From assembly GCF_015209725.1 (NCBI RefSeq), contig NZ_CP063656.1:727001-791000 (forward strand): DNA of 64,000 nt, written 5' to 3'. The notes under the pieces were generated by a model that searched no databases, had not been told where the DNA came from, and saw only the letters and a program-made list of their open reading frames with translations. Shown one piece after another: positions 33,034 to 42,852 of the stretch. The first letter of the stretch is position 1; each line of letters begins with the position of its first letter. Source of the stretch: Lysobacter ciconiae (GTDB taxonomy: Bacteria; Pseudomonadota; Gammaproteobacteria; Xanthomonadales; Xanthomonadaceae). The position numbers and the translations under genes were made by a program.

Positions 33034-33911
33034 GCGACGGCACTCCGGGTAGGCGTGATCAGGCGCTCCATGTAGAACTCCACGTGGCCGCGTGGACCCG
33101 GTGGGGACTGCCATTGGCTGGCCCGGCGGGCGATGTCGCGAAACGCCACGGCCGACGGGCTGGACGGGAACGCCTCCATGACCGATTCCTGGCGCTGGAT
33201 CGCCCGGCGCAGCCACTCGTCACGCGGAATGGCGCCCAGGTAGTTGAGGGTGACGTCCAGGAAACGGGACGCGACCCGCTCGAGCTTTCCGAACAACTGC
33301 CGGCCTTCCGCCGCGCTCTGCACCTGGTTGGCGAGCACCTGGATGCGGCTGACACCGCGGTCGCGGTTGAGCACCTTGATGAGCGCGTAGGCGTCCGTCA
33401 CCGAGGCGGGCTCGTCACAGACCACCACGATCACGTCCTGGGCCGCCTGGCAGAAGGTCAGCACCCCGTCGGCAATGCCCGCCGCGCTGTCGATGACCAT
33501 CGTGTCGACCGGGATGTCGAGCTGGCTGAAGGCGTGCACCAGGCCGACGTGCTGTTGGGGCAACAGCTCGGTCATGTGGCGCTTGCCCGACGCGGCCGGG
33601 ACGACCAGCAATCCGCCCGGGCCCTCCAGCAAGGTGTCCTGGAGCTCGCAGCGACCGGCGAACACGTCGGCGAGCGTGAAGCGTGGCGACAGGCCGAGCA
33701 TGACGTCCACGTTGGCCAGGCTCAGGTCGGTGTCCAGCAACAGCGTGCGCTGGCCGGCATTGACCATCGCCATGGCCAGGTTGACCGACACGCTCGTCTT
33801 GCCGACCCCGCCCTTGCCGCTGGCAACGGCGATGACGCGCACCGGCGGAACCGGTGCGGCGGCCGGGGGGCTCGCCAGGTCGACGGCGCAATGGAGGTCA
33901 GGCGTTGGCAT
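33030..33911 (-). CDS. flhG: Flagellar number regulator FlhG (FleN), MinD-like ATPase
   Basis: Limits flagellar number, usually by controlling FlhF and restraining FleQ. 293 residues with deviant Walker A GKGGVGKTSVSVNLAMAM, LLDTDLSLANVDVMLGL and IDSAAGIADGVLTFCQ. The N-terminus is a short Pro/Ala-rich leader with no DQAxxLR motif, the arrangement seen in Pseudomonas-type FleN. The start at 33911 overlaps the flhF 3' end by 14 nt, which fits coupled expression. fliA follows with an ATGA overlap. Confidence 0.95.
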   Translation of the reverse strand: MPTPDLHCAVDLASPPAAAPVPPVRVIAVASGKGGVGKTSVSVNLAMAMVNAGQRTLLLDTDLSLANVDVMLGLSPRFTLADVFAGRCELQDTLLEGPGGLLVVPAASGKRHMTELLPQQHVGLVHAFSQLDIPVDTMVIDSAAGIADGVLTFCQAAQDVIVVVCDEPASVTDAYALIKVLNRDRGVSRIQVLANQVQSAAEGRQLFGKLERVASRFLDVTLNYLGAIPRDEWLRRAIQRQESVMEAFPSSPSAVAFRDIARRASQWQSPPGPRGHVEFYMERLITPTRSAVA

Positions 33912-35658
33912 GTTCGTCCTCGGTGACAAAGGGGTTATCGGCCGCACGTCGGAGTTTCTCCAGCTGGAGGACGAGATTGGATGCGTTGGCCGCCTGCAGG
34001 TCGCCCGGAACCAGTTGCCCGTGGGTCGTGTACGCCAGGCTGAGGCCATTGCGCACGGCCACCGACAGGGCCGCGCCGAGGCGTCCGGTCTCGTCGGTCT
34101 TGGTCAGCACCACGGCTTCCGGGCTGGCGATGCGGTAGCGGCGGACCAGCTCATTGAGGTCGTGCGGATGGGCGTTGGCCGGCATCACCAGCAGGCTGCG
34201 CAGCTGGCGCGTTGCCCGCAGCCAGGTGATCTGCCCCAGCAGGGCGCGGTCGCGGCTTCCGTAGCCGGCCGTATCCACCAGCACGAGCGGGTAGTCCTGC
34301 AGCTGTTCCAGCGTCTGGGTGAGGCTTTCCGCGCCGCGCGCTTCGCACACCGTGATGCCCATCCGACGACCGTGCGCATGCAGTTGCTCGATCGCGCCCA
34401 GGCGTTCCGTATCGGTGGTGACCAGGGCGACGTCGCGGGCGCGGTGGCGGGCGGCGAAACGGGCGGCCAGCTTGGCCACCGTGGTGGTCTTGCCCGCGCC
34501 GGTCGGGCCGATCAGGGCGATCACGCCACCCTCGTCGATCGGTTCGCTGCGCAGCACGGTGAGCATCCGCGCCAGCTCGGCGAGCATGGGTGCGCGTACC
34601 TGGTCCGGCGGCAGCGCGGGGTTGAGCTTGGCGACCACGGACTGGGCGAGCGACTCGTCGCAGCCGTAGCCCAGCAGGATGTCGTAGGCGGCTGCGCGCG
34701 CCGGTGAGCCCCGCAACCGCTCGGTGGTGAACTGGCCCATCTCGCGCTCGATCATCCGCCGCATCGAGGTCAGTTCCTCGCGCATGGCGGAGATGTCCGG
34801 ATCGGGGTCCGGCACCGCCTGCAGCACGGGCGTGGCAGTCGCTGGTTCCGACGCCGGAGCGGCGTCGGGGCCGAGGGCTTTCGTGGCAGCAGCGACGGCT
34901 ACAGCAGGCACCGCCTCGTCCGCGGGCGGAGTCGGGTGATCCGGCGATGACGGCGCGGGCTCTGCGGCGATCCCGGCGGCGGCCGGTGGGGCGAACCCGG
35001 CCGACGCGGGTTCAGCGTGCTCGGACGGTCGCGGCGCGTGGGCAGCGGCACCCTGAGTCGCGGCAATCTTCGTCGGCGCCACAGTGGGCTCGGGTGCGGC
35101 GTACCGCGGGCTATCGGCAACCACCGATGCCGCGTTCGCGGTGTCCACCATCGCCGCCATCATGGCCTGGAAGTGCGCCGGTGCCGGTGCGAGCGGGCGG
35201 GCAGCGGCGCTGGGGGCGGTCGGCGTAACGGCGGCGGCGGTCGGGAAACCTGCGGTCAGCTCGGCCAGGGTCGCATCGGCGCCCGCCTTTCGGCTCGCTG
35301 CAGGCGCCGCAGCGTCGCCGATGCCGAACACGGCGCGCGCACGGCGGGCGAAGCTGTCGCGCGGTGGGGCGTCGTTACTGGCAGCTGCCGGGATTTCAGC
35401 GGGAGGGTCGGTGACCACCGGCGCTTCCTTGATCAGGTACCCGGCAGCCGACACGCCTTCGCCGGCCGGAGCCAGGCCGGGCGTGGCCGCCCGCAGCGCC
35501 TGGTTCACCAGGGCCTCGTCGTAGTCGGTGGCGGCGACCACTTCGATGCCATCCGCGGTGGGCCGGGTGGAGAGGATCACGGCCTCGGGACCGTGCTCGG
35601 CGCGGACCATGCCCAAGGCAGTGCGCATGTCGGCGGCGATGAAACGCTTGATTCTCAT
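33898..35658 (-). CDS. flhF: Flagellar polar-placement GTPase FlhF
   Basis: SRP-type GTPase that marks the pole for flagellum assembly. 586 residues: N-terminal B domain (MRIKRFIAADMRTALGMVRA), a very long Ala/Pro-rich low-complexity region (about residues 60-290), the N domain, then the G domain with GPTGAGKTTTVAKLAARFA (G1), DTERLGAIEQL, VDTAGYGSRD (G3) and LTKTDETGRLGAAL (G4). Longer than most FlhF proteins (about 430-500) because of the low-complexity insert. AGGGAA lies about 9 nt before the ATG. Overlaps flhG. Confidence 0.96.
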   Translation of the reverse strand: MRIKRFIAADMRTALGMVRAEHGPEAVILSTRPTADGIEVVAATDYDEALVNQALRAATPGLAPAGEGVSAAGYLIKEAPVVTDPPAEIPAAASNDAPPRDSFARRARAVFGIGDAAAPAASRKAGADATLAELTAGFPTAAAVTPTAPSAAARPLAPAPAHFQAMMAAMVDTANAASVVADSPRYAAPEPTVAPTKIAATQGAAAHAPRPSEHAEPASAGFAPPAAAGIAAEPAPSSPDHPTPPADEAVPAVAVAAATKALGPDAAPASEPATATPVLQAVPDPDPDISAMREELTSMRRMIEREMGQFTTERLRGSPARAAAYDILLGYGCDESLAQSVVAKLNPALPPDQVRAPMLAELARMLTVLRSEPIDEGGVIALIGPTGAGKTTTVAKLAARFAARHRARDVALVTTDTERLGAIEQLHAHGRRMGITVCEARGAESLTQTLEQLQDYPLVLVDTAGYGSRDRALLGQITWLRATRQLRSLLVMPANAHPHDLNELVRRYRIASPEAVVLTKTDETGRLGAALSVAVRNGLSLAYTTHGQLVPGDLQAANASNLVLQLEKLRRAADNPFVTEDEHANA

Positions 35659-35699
35659 GACGGTGTTTCCCTGATCCCGTTATTCCAAAGTCCGGCTCT

Positions 35700-37790
35700 T
35701 CAGCCGATCGACCCCACCAACCGCAAACGCTTGTCTTCGGGCACTTCGCTGTAGGCCAGTACCGACAGTGCCGGTACGCTGTGGCGCACCAGGCGGGCGA
35801 TGGTTGCCCGGATGCCACCCGGTACCAGCAGCACCGCCGGTTCACCGCGCCCTTCCTGCTGGCTGACGCAATCGCTGAGGTTCTGGTGCAATCGCTCGGC
35901 CAATCCCGGTTCCAGCGCGCTACCTGCGCCGCTGACTGACTCCTGCAAAACCCGTTCCAGAGCCGGGTCGAGGGTGTAGACGGGGAGCTCGGGCTTGAGG
36001 CCGTTCAATTCCTGGACGATGAAACGTCCCAGTGCATTGCGCACCGCGGCGGTGAGCGTCGCCGGATCCTGCGTGTGCGCGCCGTGCTCCAGCAGCGCCT
36101 CGACGATCTGACGCATCTGTCGCAGTGGCACCTTCTCCAGCAACAGCGATTGCAGTACGCGCACCACCACCGACAACGGCAGCAGCTTGGGCGTCAAATC
36201 CTCGACGAGCTTGGGTGTCACCTTGCCGACACTTGCCAGCAACTGCTGCACCTCGTCATGGCCGAGCAGCTCGGAGGCGCGCTCGCGCACGACGTGGGAG
36301 AGGTGGGTGGCGACCACGGTGGATGCGTCCACCACCGTGTAGCCCAGCGATTCGGCATGCGCGCGCTGAGACGGCGGGATCCACACCGCGTCCAGTCCGA
36401 ACGCCGGGTCCTTGCCGGGAATGCCGTCCAGCGGGCCGAACACCTGGCCCGGATCCAGCGCGAGGTCGCGGTCGGGGTGCAGCTCGCCGCTGGCCATCGG
36501 CACGCCGTGGACGAGGATCCGGTACTGACCCGGCGCCAGCTCCAGGTTGTCGCGGACGTGCACGGCGGGGATCAGGAAGCCCAGGTCCTGGGTCAGCTTG
36601 CGGCGGATGCCCTTCAATCGTGCCAGCAGCTCGCCGCCCTGGGTCTTGTCGACCAGGGCGATCAGCTTGTAGCCCACCTCAAGCCCGAGCGGTTCCACCG
36701 GGCGGACCTCGTCCCAGCTCAACTCGGCCATAGCCTGCTGCGCACCCCCCGCGCCGGCAACTGCAGCGTCATCCCCGGAGGGCGATGCATCCGCTGCCAG
36801 CTCGCGCTTGTGCAGTTGCCAGGCCGCGTAGCCGATCGTCGCGGACAGGACCAGGAAGGGCAGGTTGGGCATCCCCGGGACCACGCCGATCAGTCCCAGC
36901 AACAGGGCCGCCACGATCAGCGCGCGCTTGTGCCCGAACACCTGCTTGGACACCGCCGGACCCATGTCCTGCTCGCGTGTCGCACGGGTCACCAGCATGG
37001 CCACCGCCGTCGACACCAGCAGCGCCGGCAACTGCGCGACCAGGCCGTCGCCGATGGTCAGCAGTGCGTACACCTCCGCCGCCGTGGAAAACGGCATGCC
37101 GTGCTGGAGGACCCCGATCAGGATCCCGCCGATGAGGTTGATCACCAGGATCAGCAGGCCGGCGATCGCATCGCCGCGCACGAACTTGCTGGCGCCGTCC
37201 ATCGAACCGTAGAAGTCCGCCTCCTCGGCGACTTCCTGGCGCCGGGCCTTGGCGTCCTCGCGGCTCAGCAGGCCGGCGTTGAGGTCGGCATCGATCGCCA
37301 TCTGCTTGCCGGGCATTGCGTCCAGGATGAAGCGCGCCGACACCTCGGCGATGCGGCCGGAACCCTTGGTGACCACGATGAAGTTGACGATGGTCAGGAT
37401 CGCGAAAACGATGATGCCGACCGCGTAGCTGCCACCGATGACGAAGTTGCCGAAGGACTCGATCACGTTGCCGGCCGCGCCCGAGCCTTCGTGTCCGTGC
37501 AGCAGGACCACACGCGTGGAAGCAACGTTCAGTGCCAGCCGCAACAGAGTGACCATCAGCAGCACCGACGGGAACACCGAGAATTCCAGCGGGCGCTTGA
37601 CGTACACCACCGCCAGCAGGACGACCAGCGACAGCGCGATATTGATCGTGAACAGCGCATCCAGCACCAGCGGTGACAGCGGCACCACCACCATCGCCAG
37701 CATCGCCAGCACCACCACCGGCGCGGCGGCGCCGTTGCGCAGCGAGCGCGCCATCTGGCCGAAATTCGTCGGGGCGGGTTGCGCGCTCAC
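35700..37790 (-). CDS. flhA: Flagellar type III export gate protein FlhA
   Basis: Major component of the export gate; 696 residues. N-terminal half has eight expected membrane segments with the FHIPEP-family signatures (KRPLEFSVFPSVLLMVTLLR, GNFVIGGSYAVGIIVFAIL, GSMDGASKFVRGDAIAGLLI), and the C-terminal cytosolic domain binds export substrates and chaperones. The start is GTG at 37790, overlapping the flhB stop (GTGA). A 41-bp gap separates it from flhF. Confidence 0.97.
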   Translation of the reverse strand: MSAQPAPTNFGQMARSLRNGAAAPVVVLAMLAMVVVPLSPLVLDALFTINIALSLVVLLAVVYVKRPLEFSVFPSVLLMVTLLRLALNVASTRVVLLHGHEGSGAAGNVIESFGNFVIGGSYAVGIIVFAILTIVNFIVVTKGSGRIAEVSARFILDAMPGKQMAIDADLNAGLLSREDAKARRQEVAEEADFYGSMDGASKFVRGDAIAGLLILVINLIGGILIGVLQHGMPFSTAAEVYALLTIGDGLVAQLPALLVSTAVAMLVTRATREQDMGPAVSKQVFGHKRALIVAALLLGLIGVVPGMPNLPFLVLSATIGYAAWQLHKRELAADASPSGDDAAVAGAGGAQQAMAELSWDEVRPVEPLGLEVGYKLIALVDKTQGGELLARLKGIRRKLTQDLGFLIPAVHVRDNLELAPGQYRILVHGVPMASGELHPDRDLALDPGQVFGPLDGIPGKDPAFGLDAVWIPPSQRAHAESLGYTVVDASTVVATHLSHVVRERASELLGHDEVQQLLASVGKVTPKLVEDLTPKLLPLSVVVRVLQSLLLEKVPLRQMRQIVEALLEHGAHTQDPATLTAAVRNALGRFIVQELNGLKPELPVYTLDPALERVLQESVSGAGSALEPGLAERLHQNLSDCVSQQEGRGEPAVLLVPGGIRATIARLVRHSVPALSVLAYSEVPEDKRLRLVGSIG

Positions 37791-38950
37791 GGCGCCGGGT
37801 TTCCGTCAGCCACGCCTGTCGGCTCGGCGTCGATGGCGCCATCGGGGCCCACATCGGGCAGGTCCAGCGACGGCAGCGGCCCCTGCGCCGGATGCCAGCG
37901 TTTGAGCTGGTAGACGTAGGACAGCACCTGGGCGACGGCGGCGTAAAGCTTCACGGGGATCTCCTGATCGACCTTGGCCTGCCTATACAAGGCGCGTGCC
38001 AGCGGCGGCGCCTCGATGACGCTGATCCGGTGTTTTTCGGCCACGTCGCGGATCATCAGCGCGGTCTCGTCCACGCCCTTGGCGACCACCCGCGGCGCGC
38101 GCATCTTGTCGGCGTCGTACTTCAGCGCGACCGCGTAGTGGGTCGGGTTCATGACGATCACGTCCGCTGTGGGCACTGCTTCCATCGTCTGGCGCTGCGA
38201 CAGCTGGCGGGCGACCTGGCGCACGCGAGCCTTGATCTCGGGGTTGCCCTCGGTCTGCTTCATCTCGTCGCGGACTTCCTGCTTGGTCATCTTCAACTTG
38301 GCGTTGTGCTGGTGGCGCTGCCAGGGCACGTCGATGGCGGCGATCAGCGCCAGCGATCCGGCCATCGCCAGCAGCGCGGTCATGGCGGTGTGCAGACCGG
38401 TATTGATGGCGACGTCCAGCGCCATCCGCGGCATCGCCAATATGTCGTCGATGGCCCCGGTGATGACCAGGGCGCCGGTCCCGACCACCAGCACGACGCG
38501 CATCAGCGAACGCAGCAGTTCGGCGAACCCTTCCTTGCCATAGATGCGCTTGAGCCCGGACGCCGGGTTGAGCCGTTTGACATCGACTTTCAACGACTTG
38601 CCGGAGAAGCGGATGCCGCTCATCAGGGCCGGGGCGATCAGGCAGGCCGCCAGCGACGCGGCCAGGATCGGCAGGATCGGCAGTACCAGGGTCACGACCA
38701 GCATCACCGCGTGGGTCAGCAAGCGGTCGGGCTTGCCCAGGATGGTCGGATCCACAGTGAGCGCGCCGCCCAGCCAGGCCTGGGCATCCCGGCCGATGCC
38801 GGGCGCGAGCACCATCAGCGCCACGGCGGTGACGCCCAGCACCGAGACATTGGCCAGCTCGCGCGAGCGCGGCACATCGCCCTTCTCCCGCGCTTCGCGC
38901 TTGCGCTTCTCGGTGGGTTGTTCGGTACGGTCTTCCTGGTCGCCGGACAT
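37787..38950 (-). CDS. flhB: Flagellar export switch protein FlhB
   Basis: Inner-membrane export protein that changes substrate class from hook to filament. 387 residues with four membrane segments and a cytosolic domain holding the self-cleaving NPTH motif in VIVMNPTHYAVALKY. N-terminus SGDQEDRTEQPTEKRKREAR is typical. The C-terminal tail after VYQLKRW is about 30 residues longer than in E. coli. GGAAG precedes the ATG; flhA overlaps its end. Confidence 0.97.
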   Translation of the reverse strand: MSGDQEDRTEQPTEKRKREAREKGDVPRSRELANVSVLGVTAVALMVLAPGIGRDAQAWLGGALTVDPTILGKPDRLLTHAVMLVVTLVLPILPILAASLAACLIAPALMSGIRFSGKSLKVDVKRLNPASGLKRIYGKEGFAELLRSLMRVVLVVGTGALVITGAIDDILAMPRMALDVAINTGLHTAMTALLAMAGSLALIAAIDVPWQRHQHNAKLKMTKQEVRDEMKQTEGNPEIKARVRQVARQLSQRQTMEAVPTADVIVMNPTHYAVALKYDADKMRAPRVVAKGVDETALMIRDVAEKHRISVIEAPPLARALYRQAKVDQEIPVKLYAAVAQVLSYVYQLKRWHPAQGPLPSLDLPDVGPDGAIDAEPTGVADGNPAP

Positions 38951-38996
38951 CGTTCGCTTCCGTGGTGATCGGCTGCGGGCCGCACCTTGGAAGCGG

Positions 38997-39785
38997 TCAG
39001 CCGGTCAGCGCGCGCGCCGCGAGGAAGGCATCCTCGAACAGTCGCTGCACGGGCACCTGCAGTTCCCGTGCCAGCAAGCCCATCAGGGTCATTCCGACCA
39101 GCAGCGAGACCGGCAGGCCGATGGCGATGGGGTTGAGCGCGGCCGCAGCGCGCGAGAGCACGCCGAAGGCGAGGTTGGAGGCGAGCAGGGCCATCATCAC
39201 CGGCAACGCCAGCAGCAGCCCCGCGCGCAGGCAACTGGAGAAGAAGGTCGGCAGGGCACGCAGGAATTCGCCCACATCCAGCAGGGGCGAGCCGATCGGC
39301 AGGGCCTGGTAACTGTCGGCGAGCAGGCCGACCAGCGCCAGGTGGCCGTCAAGGGTGAAGAACAACAGGCCGAAAATCAGGAAGAACCACTGCGACAGCA
39401 CGGTCGAGGAGGCCCCGCTCAACGGATCGGCCAGGGTCGCGAACGACAGCGCCATGCCCTGGCTGATCAGCTCGCCGGCCAGTTGCCCCGCCTCGAACGC
39501 GAGCCGCAGCACCAGCCCGATCGACAAGCCGACCGCCATCTCGCGCACTACCGTCAGCACCGTGGTTGCATCCACCGCCGCGACCGGCGCGGCCGGCATC
39601 ACGGTGGAGATCGCCGCGGACAGCGCGATGGCGATGATCAGGCGCGCACGCATCGGCATGCCGCGCCCGCCGATCATCGGCAGCGCCTGCAGCGCAGCCC
39701 CGATCCGCAGCAGGTACCACAGCACCTGGCCGAGCATGCCGAACAGGTTGAGCCCGTCGACGGTCGTGGCGGTAACCGGATCCAT
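38997..39785 (-). CDS. fliR: Flagellar export apparatus protein FliR
   Basis: 262-residue inner-membrane protein of the FliPQR core channel. Six hydrophobic segments are visible; RIGAALQALPMIGGRGMP, EMAVGLSIGLVLRLAFEAGQ and LAREL at the C-terminal side follow the family pattern. 15 nt after fliQ; 46 bp before flhB. Confidence 0.95.
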   Translation of the reverse strand: MDPVTATTVDGLNLFGMLGQVLWYLLRIGAALQALPMIGGRGMPMRARLIIAIALSAAISTVMPAAPVAAVDATTVLTVVREMAVGLSIGLVLRLAFEAGQLAGELISQGMALSFATLADPLSGASSTVLSQWFFLIFGLLFFTLDGHLALVGLLADSYQALPIGSPLLDVGEFLRALPTFFSSCLRAGLLLALPVMMALLASNLAFGVLSRAAAALNPIAIGLPVSLLVGMTLMGLLARELQVPVQRLFEDAFLAARALTG

Positions 39786-39800
39786 CTCGAGCGCGTCGCG

Positions 39801-40070
39801 CTAGCCGATCATGTGCGGGATGCGCTGGAACAGGTCGGTCGTGAAGGCGACCATCTTGCCCAGCAGGAAGTGGCCTGTCAGCGCCAGCGTGGTCGCCAGC
39901 GCGATCGCCTTCATCACAAACGCGATGGTCTGCTCGTTGATCTGCGTCGCGGCCTGGATGATGCCAACCACGACGCCGACCACCAGCACCGCCAGCAAGG
40001 GCGGCGCGCCCATCATCAGTGCCATCTGCAGGCCGCGGCCGATTTCGGTGATGGCGGTTTCCGGGGTCAT
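39801..40070 (-). CDS. fliQ: Flagellar export apparatus protein FliQ
   Basis: 89 residues, two membrane helices: PPLLAVLVVGVVVGIIQAAT with the family NEQTIAFVMKAIA segment following, then LALTGHFLLGKMVAFT. Exact family length. Four nt after fliP. Confidence 0.96.
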   Translation of the reverse strand: MTPETAITEIGRGLQMALMMGAPPLLAVLVVGVVVGIIQAATQINEQTIAFVMKAIALATTLALTGHFLLGKMVAFTTDLFQRIPHMIG

Positions 40071-40074
40071 CGCC

Positions 40075-40911
40075 TCAGACCCCGTTGAAGCTGGCGGCCA
40101 GCGAGCCGACCACGAGCACCCAGCCGTCCACGAGCACGAACAGCAGGATCTTGAACGGCGCGGAGATCAGCATCGGCGAGAGCATCATCATGCCCATCGA
40201 CATCAGCACACTGGCAACCACCAGGTCGATGATCACGAACGGGATATAGACCAGGAACGCGATCTCGAAGGCTGTCTTCAGCTCGCTGGTGAGGAAGGAC
40301 GCGGCCAGCACGCCGAACGGCACGTCCGAGGCTGCCGCGTACGGCCCGCTGTTGGACAGTCCGGCGAAGGTCATCAGGTCGTTCTCGCGCACCTGCGCCA
40401 GCATGAAACCGCGGAACGGTTCAATCGAGGCGGTCCATGCCGAGCGGAAGTCCATCTGGTCGTTGAGGTAGGGCGAGATCCCCGCGGTCCAGGCCTGGTC
40501 GAAGACCGGCATCATGATCATCGCGGTGAGGAACAGCGCCAGCGCCAGCAGGACCTGGTTCCCTGGGGTCTGGCCGGTGCCCAGCGCCTGCCGGAGCAGG
40601 CCGAGCACGATGATGATCCGGGTGAACGCGGTCAGCCCCAGCAGCGCGGCCGGCAGCAGGGTGATGCCTGTCATCAGCAGCAATACCTGCAGCGGCATGC
40701 TGACCGGTTCGCCGCCGATGTTGCCGACGTTGAGGTTGGGCAGGGCGGGAGCGGTCGACGGGCCGGCCGGTGAGGGCACCCCCTGCGCGAGCGCATCCGG
40801 CATCAGCATGAGCGCCAGCGCCAGCAACAGGAACCCGAACAGCAGGCGTCCCATTCCGGATCGACGGGTGGAGTGGTCCAGGGAAATCCCCCGGTTGACG
40901 ATGCGGTTCAC
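40075..40911 (-). CDS. fliP: Flagellar export apparatus protein FliP
   Basis: 278 residues. A signal-peptide-like helix (LLFGFLLLALALMLMPDALA) precedes a short Pro-rich segment and four membrane helices with LTAFTRIIIVLGLLRQALG, SELKTAFEIAFLVYIPFVI and SVLMSMGMMMLSP. The start given is GTG at 40911, which overlaps the fliO stop (GTGA); an internal ATG at 40854 (MGRLLFGF) would place the start right at the signal peptide and is a fair alternative. Confidence 0.95.
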   Translation of the reverse strand: MNRIVNRGISLDHSTRRSGMGRLLFGFLLLALALMLMPDALAQGVPSPAGPSTAPALPNLNVGNIGGEPVSMPLQVLLLMTGITLLPAALLGLTAFTRIIIVLGLLRQALGTGQTPGNQVLLALALFLTAMIMMPVFDQAWTAGISPYLNDQMDFRSAWTASIEPFRGFMLAQVRENDLMTFAGLSNSGPYAAASDVPFGVLAASFLTSELKTAFEIAFLVYIPFVIIDLVVASVLMSMGMMMLSPMLISAPFKILLFVLVDGWVLVVGSLAASFNGV

Positions 40912-41495
40912 GACTTCTTTCCGAAGTGTTGGGCGAGCAGGCTCGCGAAAGGGGAGGGCGTGGTGGCGGCGGCAGGCAGCGGCTCTTCCAGCGTGTGCAG
41001 GGTGCGGGTGCCGCCGGCGCCGACGCTGAGCAGCAATTGCGTCTGTCCGACTTCAACAACCACCACGCGCTCGCGCGGTCCGAGCGCGAGGGACCCGACT
41101 ACACGCAAGGCTGGATTGCTGGCGGTCGTTGCGCCGACACCGGGCATCCGCTTGGCCAGCCACGCCAGCGCCAGGATCAGTCCAACCACCAGCATCAGTG
41201 CCATCACGCCGCCGCCGACTGCGCCGGCACCGCTGGACGCGGGCGCGAACACCGGCGCCGGGGCGACGGGAACGCTGGCTGTGCGGCCGGCCGATGCGGG
41301 CATCCAGGCGGTGCCGCCGGTCGTGTCCACTGTTACCGACACGCCTGCAAAGCTGTCCGCTGCATCTGCCGATGCATCACCGGGTGCCGCGACCCCGTCG
41401 GCGCCGGATTCGGCCGCGTGCAATGCAACGCCGCTGATGTCGCCATGGGTGTCCGGCGGCGTGCTGGCAGTCGGGCCGGCGAGCTCGGTGTTCAT
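40908..41495 (-). CDS. fliO: Flagellar biosynthesis protein FliO
   Basis: 195 residues. A long Ala/Gly/Ser-rich N-terminal part, one membrane helix (GGGVMALMLVVGLILALAWL), and a cytosolic FliO domain (SLALGPRERVVVVEVGQTQL). FliO helps assemble the FliP ring. It is longer than the E. coli protein (121) because of the low-complexity N-terminus, so the true start could be internal; the ATG at 41495 overlaps the fliN stop (ATGA), which supports it. Confidence 0.92.
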   Translation of the reverse strand: MNTELAGPTASTPPDTHGDISGVALHAAESGADGVAAPGDASADAADSFAGVSVTVDTTGGTAWMPASAGRTASVPVAPAPVFAPASSGAGAVGGGVMALMLVVGLILALAWLAKRMPGVGATTASNPALRVVGSLALGPRERVVVVEVGQTQLLLSVGAGGTRTLHTLEEPLPAAATTPSPFASLLAQHFGKKS

Positions 41496-41842
41496 CGCAG
41501 CCGCTTGATGCGTTCGGCCGGGCTGACCACGTCGGTCAGGCGCACGCCGAAACGGTCATTGACCACGACCACTTCGCCCTGGGCGATGAGCGTGCCATTG
41601 ACGAACACGTCCAGCGGCTCACCGGCGCCGCGCTCCAGCTCCACCACCGAGCCCTGGTTGAGCTGCAGCAGGTTGCGGATGGGGATCCGGGTGCGCCCGA
41701 CTTCCAGCGACAGCGACACCGAGACGTCCAGGATCACGTCCAGGTTGAGGTCGGCCGCTGCGGCTCCGGCGTCAGCGGTCAGTGAATCGAAGGCGGCACG
41801 GGGCGTGTCGTTCTCGAGGGCGGTGTTTTCGGCTGGATTCAT
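41492..41842 (-). CDS. fliN: Flagellar motor switch protein FliN
   Basis: 116 residues; C-ring component. A variable N-terminus precedes the SpoA domain: ILDVSVSLSLEVGRTRIPIR, LLQLNQGSVVELERGAGEPL, and VVVNDRFGVRLTDVVSP. Overlaps both fliM (ATGA) and fliO (ATGA). Confidence 0.97.
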   Translation of the reverse strand: MNPAENTALENDTPRAAFDSLTADAGAAAADLNLDVILDVSVSLSLEVGRTRIPIRNLLQLNQGSVVELERGAGEPLDVFVNGTLIAQGEVVVVNDRFGVRLTDVVSPAERIKRLR

Positions 41843-42843
41843 GGCGTTGTCAGGCTTTCGAAAGTGGGAAGGGTGCGCGCGGCATGCACGCTGGTGACCT
41901 TGATGGCGTTGCGACCGTTGTGGGTGCCGAACTCGCCGGAGAACAGCGGCGTCTGCTCGACGTTCAGGACCACCGAACCGGGCAGGTCGATCGGGATGAC
42001 GTCACCGACCTTGAGCTGGCTCAGCTGGCGCAGGGTGATCTGGCGCTGCGCCAGCGAGCTGCTCAGCTCGACCTGCGCGTCCTGCAACTGCTCGCGCATC
42101 GCGCGGGTCCAGCTCTCGTCGCGCTCGCCGCGGTCGCTTTGCACGCCGGCGTCGAGTTGCTCGCGGATCGGCTCGAGCATCGAATACGGAATGGACACGT
42201 GGAACTCGCCGCCGCCGCCCTCCAGTTCGACGTGGAAGCGGCTGACCACGATGTACTCGCGCGGGCTGATGATGTTGGCAAAGTGCGGGTTGACCTCGGA
42301 GTTGAGGTACTCGAACTCCACCGGCATCACCGGTGCCCACGCCTCCACCAGGTCGGCGAAGGTCTGCTTGAGCAGCAGCTGGATCACGCGCATCTCGGTC
42401 GGGGTGAACTCGCGACCCTCGATGCGCGTGTGGTACTTGCCGTTGCCGCCGAAAAAGTTGTCGACCACGGTGAAGACCAGCCGCGGCTCGAACACCACCA
42501 GCGCGGTACCGCGCAGCGGTTTCATCTTCACCATGTTGAGGTTGTTGGGGACCTGCAGCGAGTGCATGTACTCGCCAAAGCGCATCAGGTCGACGCCACG
42601 CACGGACAGGTCAGCGGAGCGCCGCAAAAGGTTGAACAGGCCGATCCGCCAGGTCCGGGCGAAGCGCTCGTTGATCATCTCCAGCGTCGGCAGGCGTCCA
42701 CGGACGATGCGGTCCTGGCTTGCGAAGTCGTAGCTGCGGGCCTCGTTGGCTTCCGGCGGAGCGTCCTCCACGTCCACCGCGCCGCTGTCCACGCCGTGCA
42801 GCAGGGCGTCGATTTCCTCTTGCGAAAGCAGGTCCATGCTCAT
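41839..42843 (-). CDS. fliM: Flagellar motor switch protein FliM
   Basis: 334 residues; C-ring protein that binds CheY-P. The N-terminal CheY-binding peptide DLLSQEEIDALL is present, followed by the middle domain (RIGLFNLLRRSADLSVRG, NLNMVKMKPLRGTALVVFEP) and C-terminal SpoA domain (LSQLKVGDVIPIDLP). TAGGAG, which overlaps the fliL stop, is 7 nt before the ATG. Confidence 0.97.
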   Translation of the reverse strand: MSMDLLSQEEIDALLHGVDSGAVDVEDAPPEANEARSYDFASQDRIVRGRLPTLEMINERFARTWRIGLFNLLRRSADLSVRGVDLMRFGEYMHSLQVPNNLNMVKMKPLRGTALVVFEPRLVFTVVDNFFGGNGKYHTRIEGREFTPTEMRVIQLLLKQTFADLVEAWAPVMPVEFEYLNSEVNPHFANIISPREYIVVSRFHVELEGGGGEFHVSIPYSMLEPIREQLDAGVQSDRGERDESWTRAMREQLQDAQVELSSSLAQRQITLRQLSQLKVGDVIPIDLPGSVVLNVEQTPLFSGEFGTHNGRNAIKVTSVHAARTLPTFESLTTP

Positions 42844-42852
42844 TGCCGGCTC

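Noticed and set aside
36075..37676. Long plus-strand open frame opposite flhA
   Set aside because: Composition (His, Gln, Arg, Asp) is that of an antisense shadow, and flhA on the other strand is complete and conserved.
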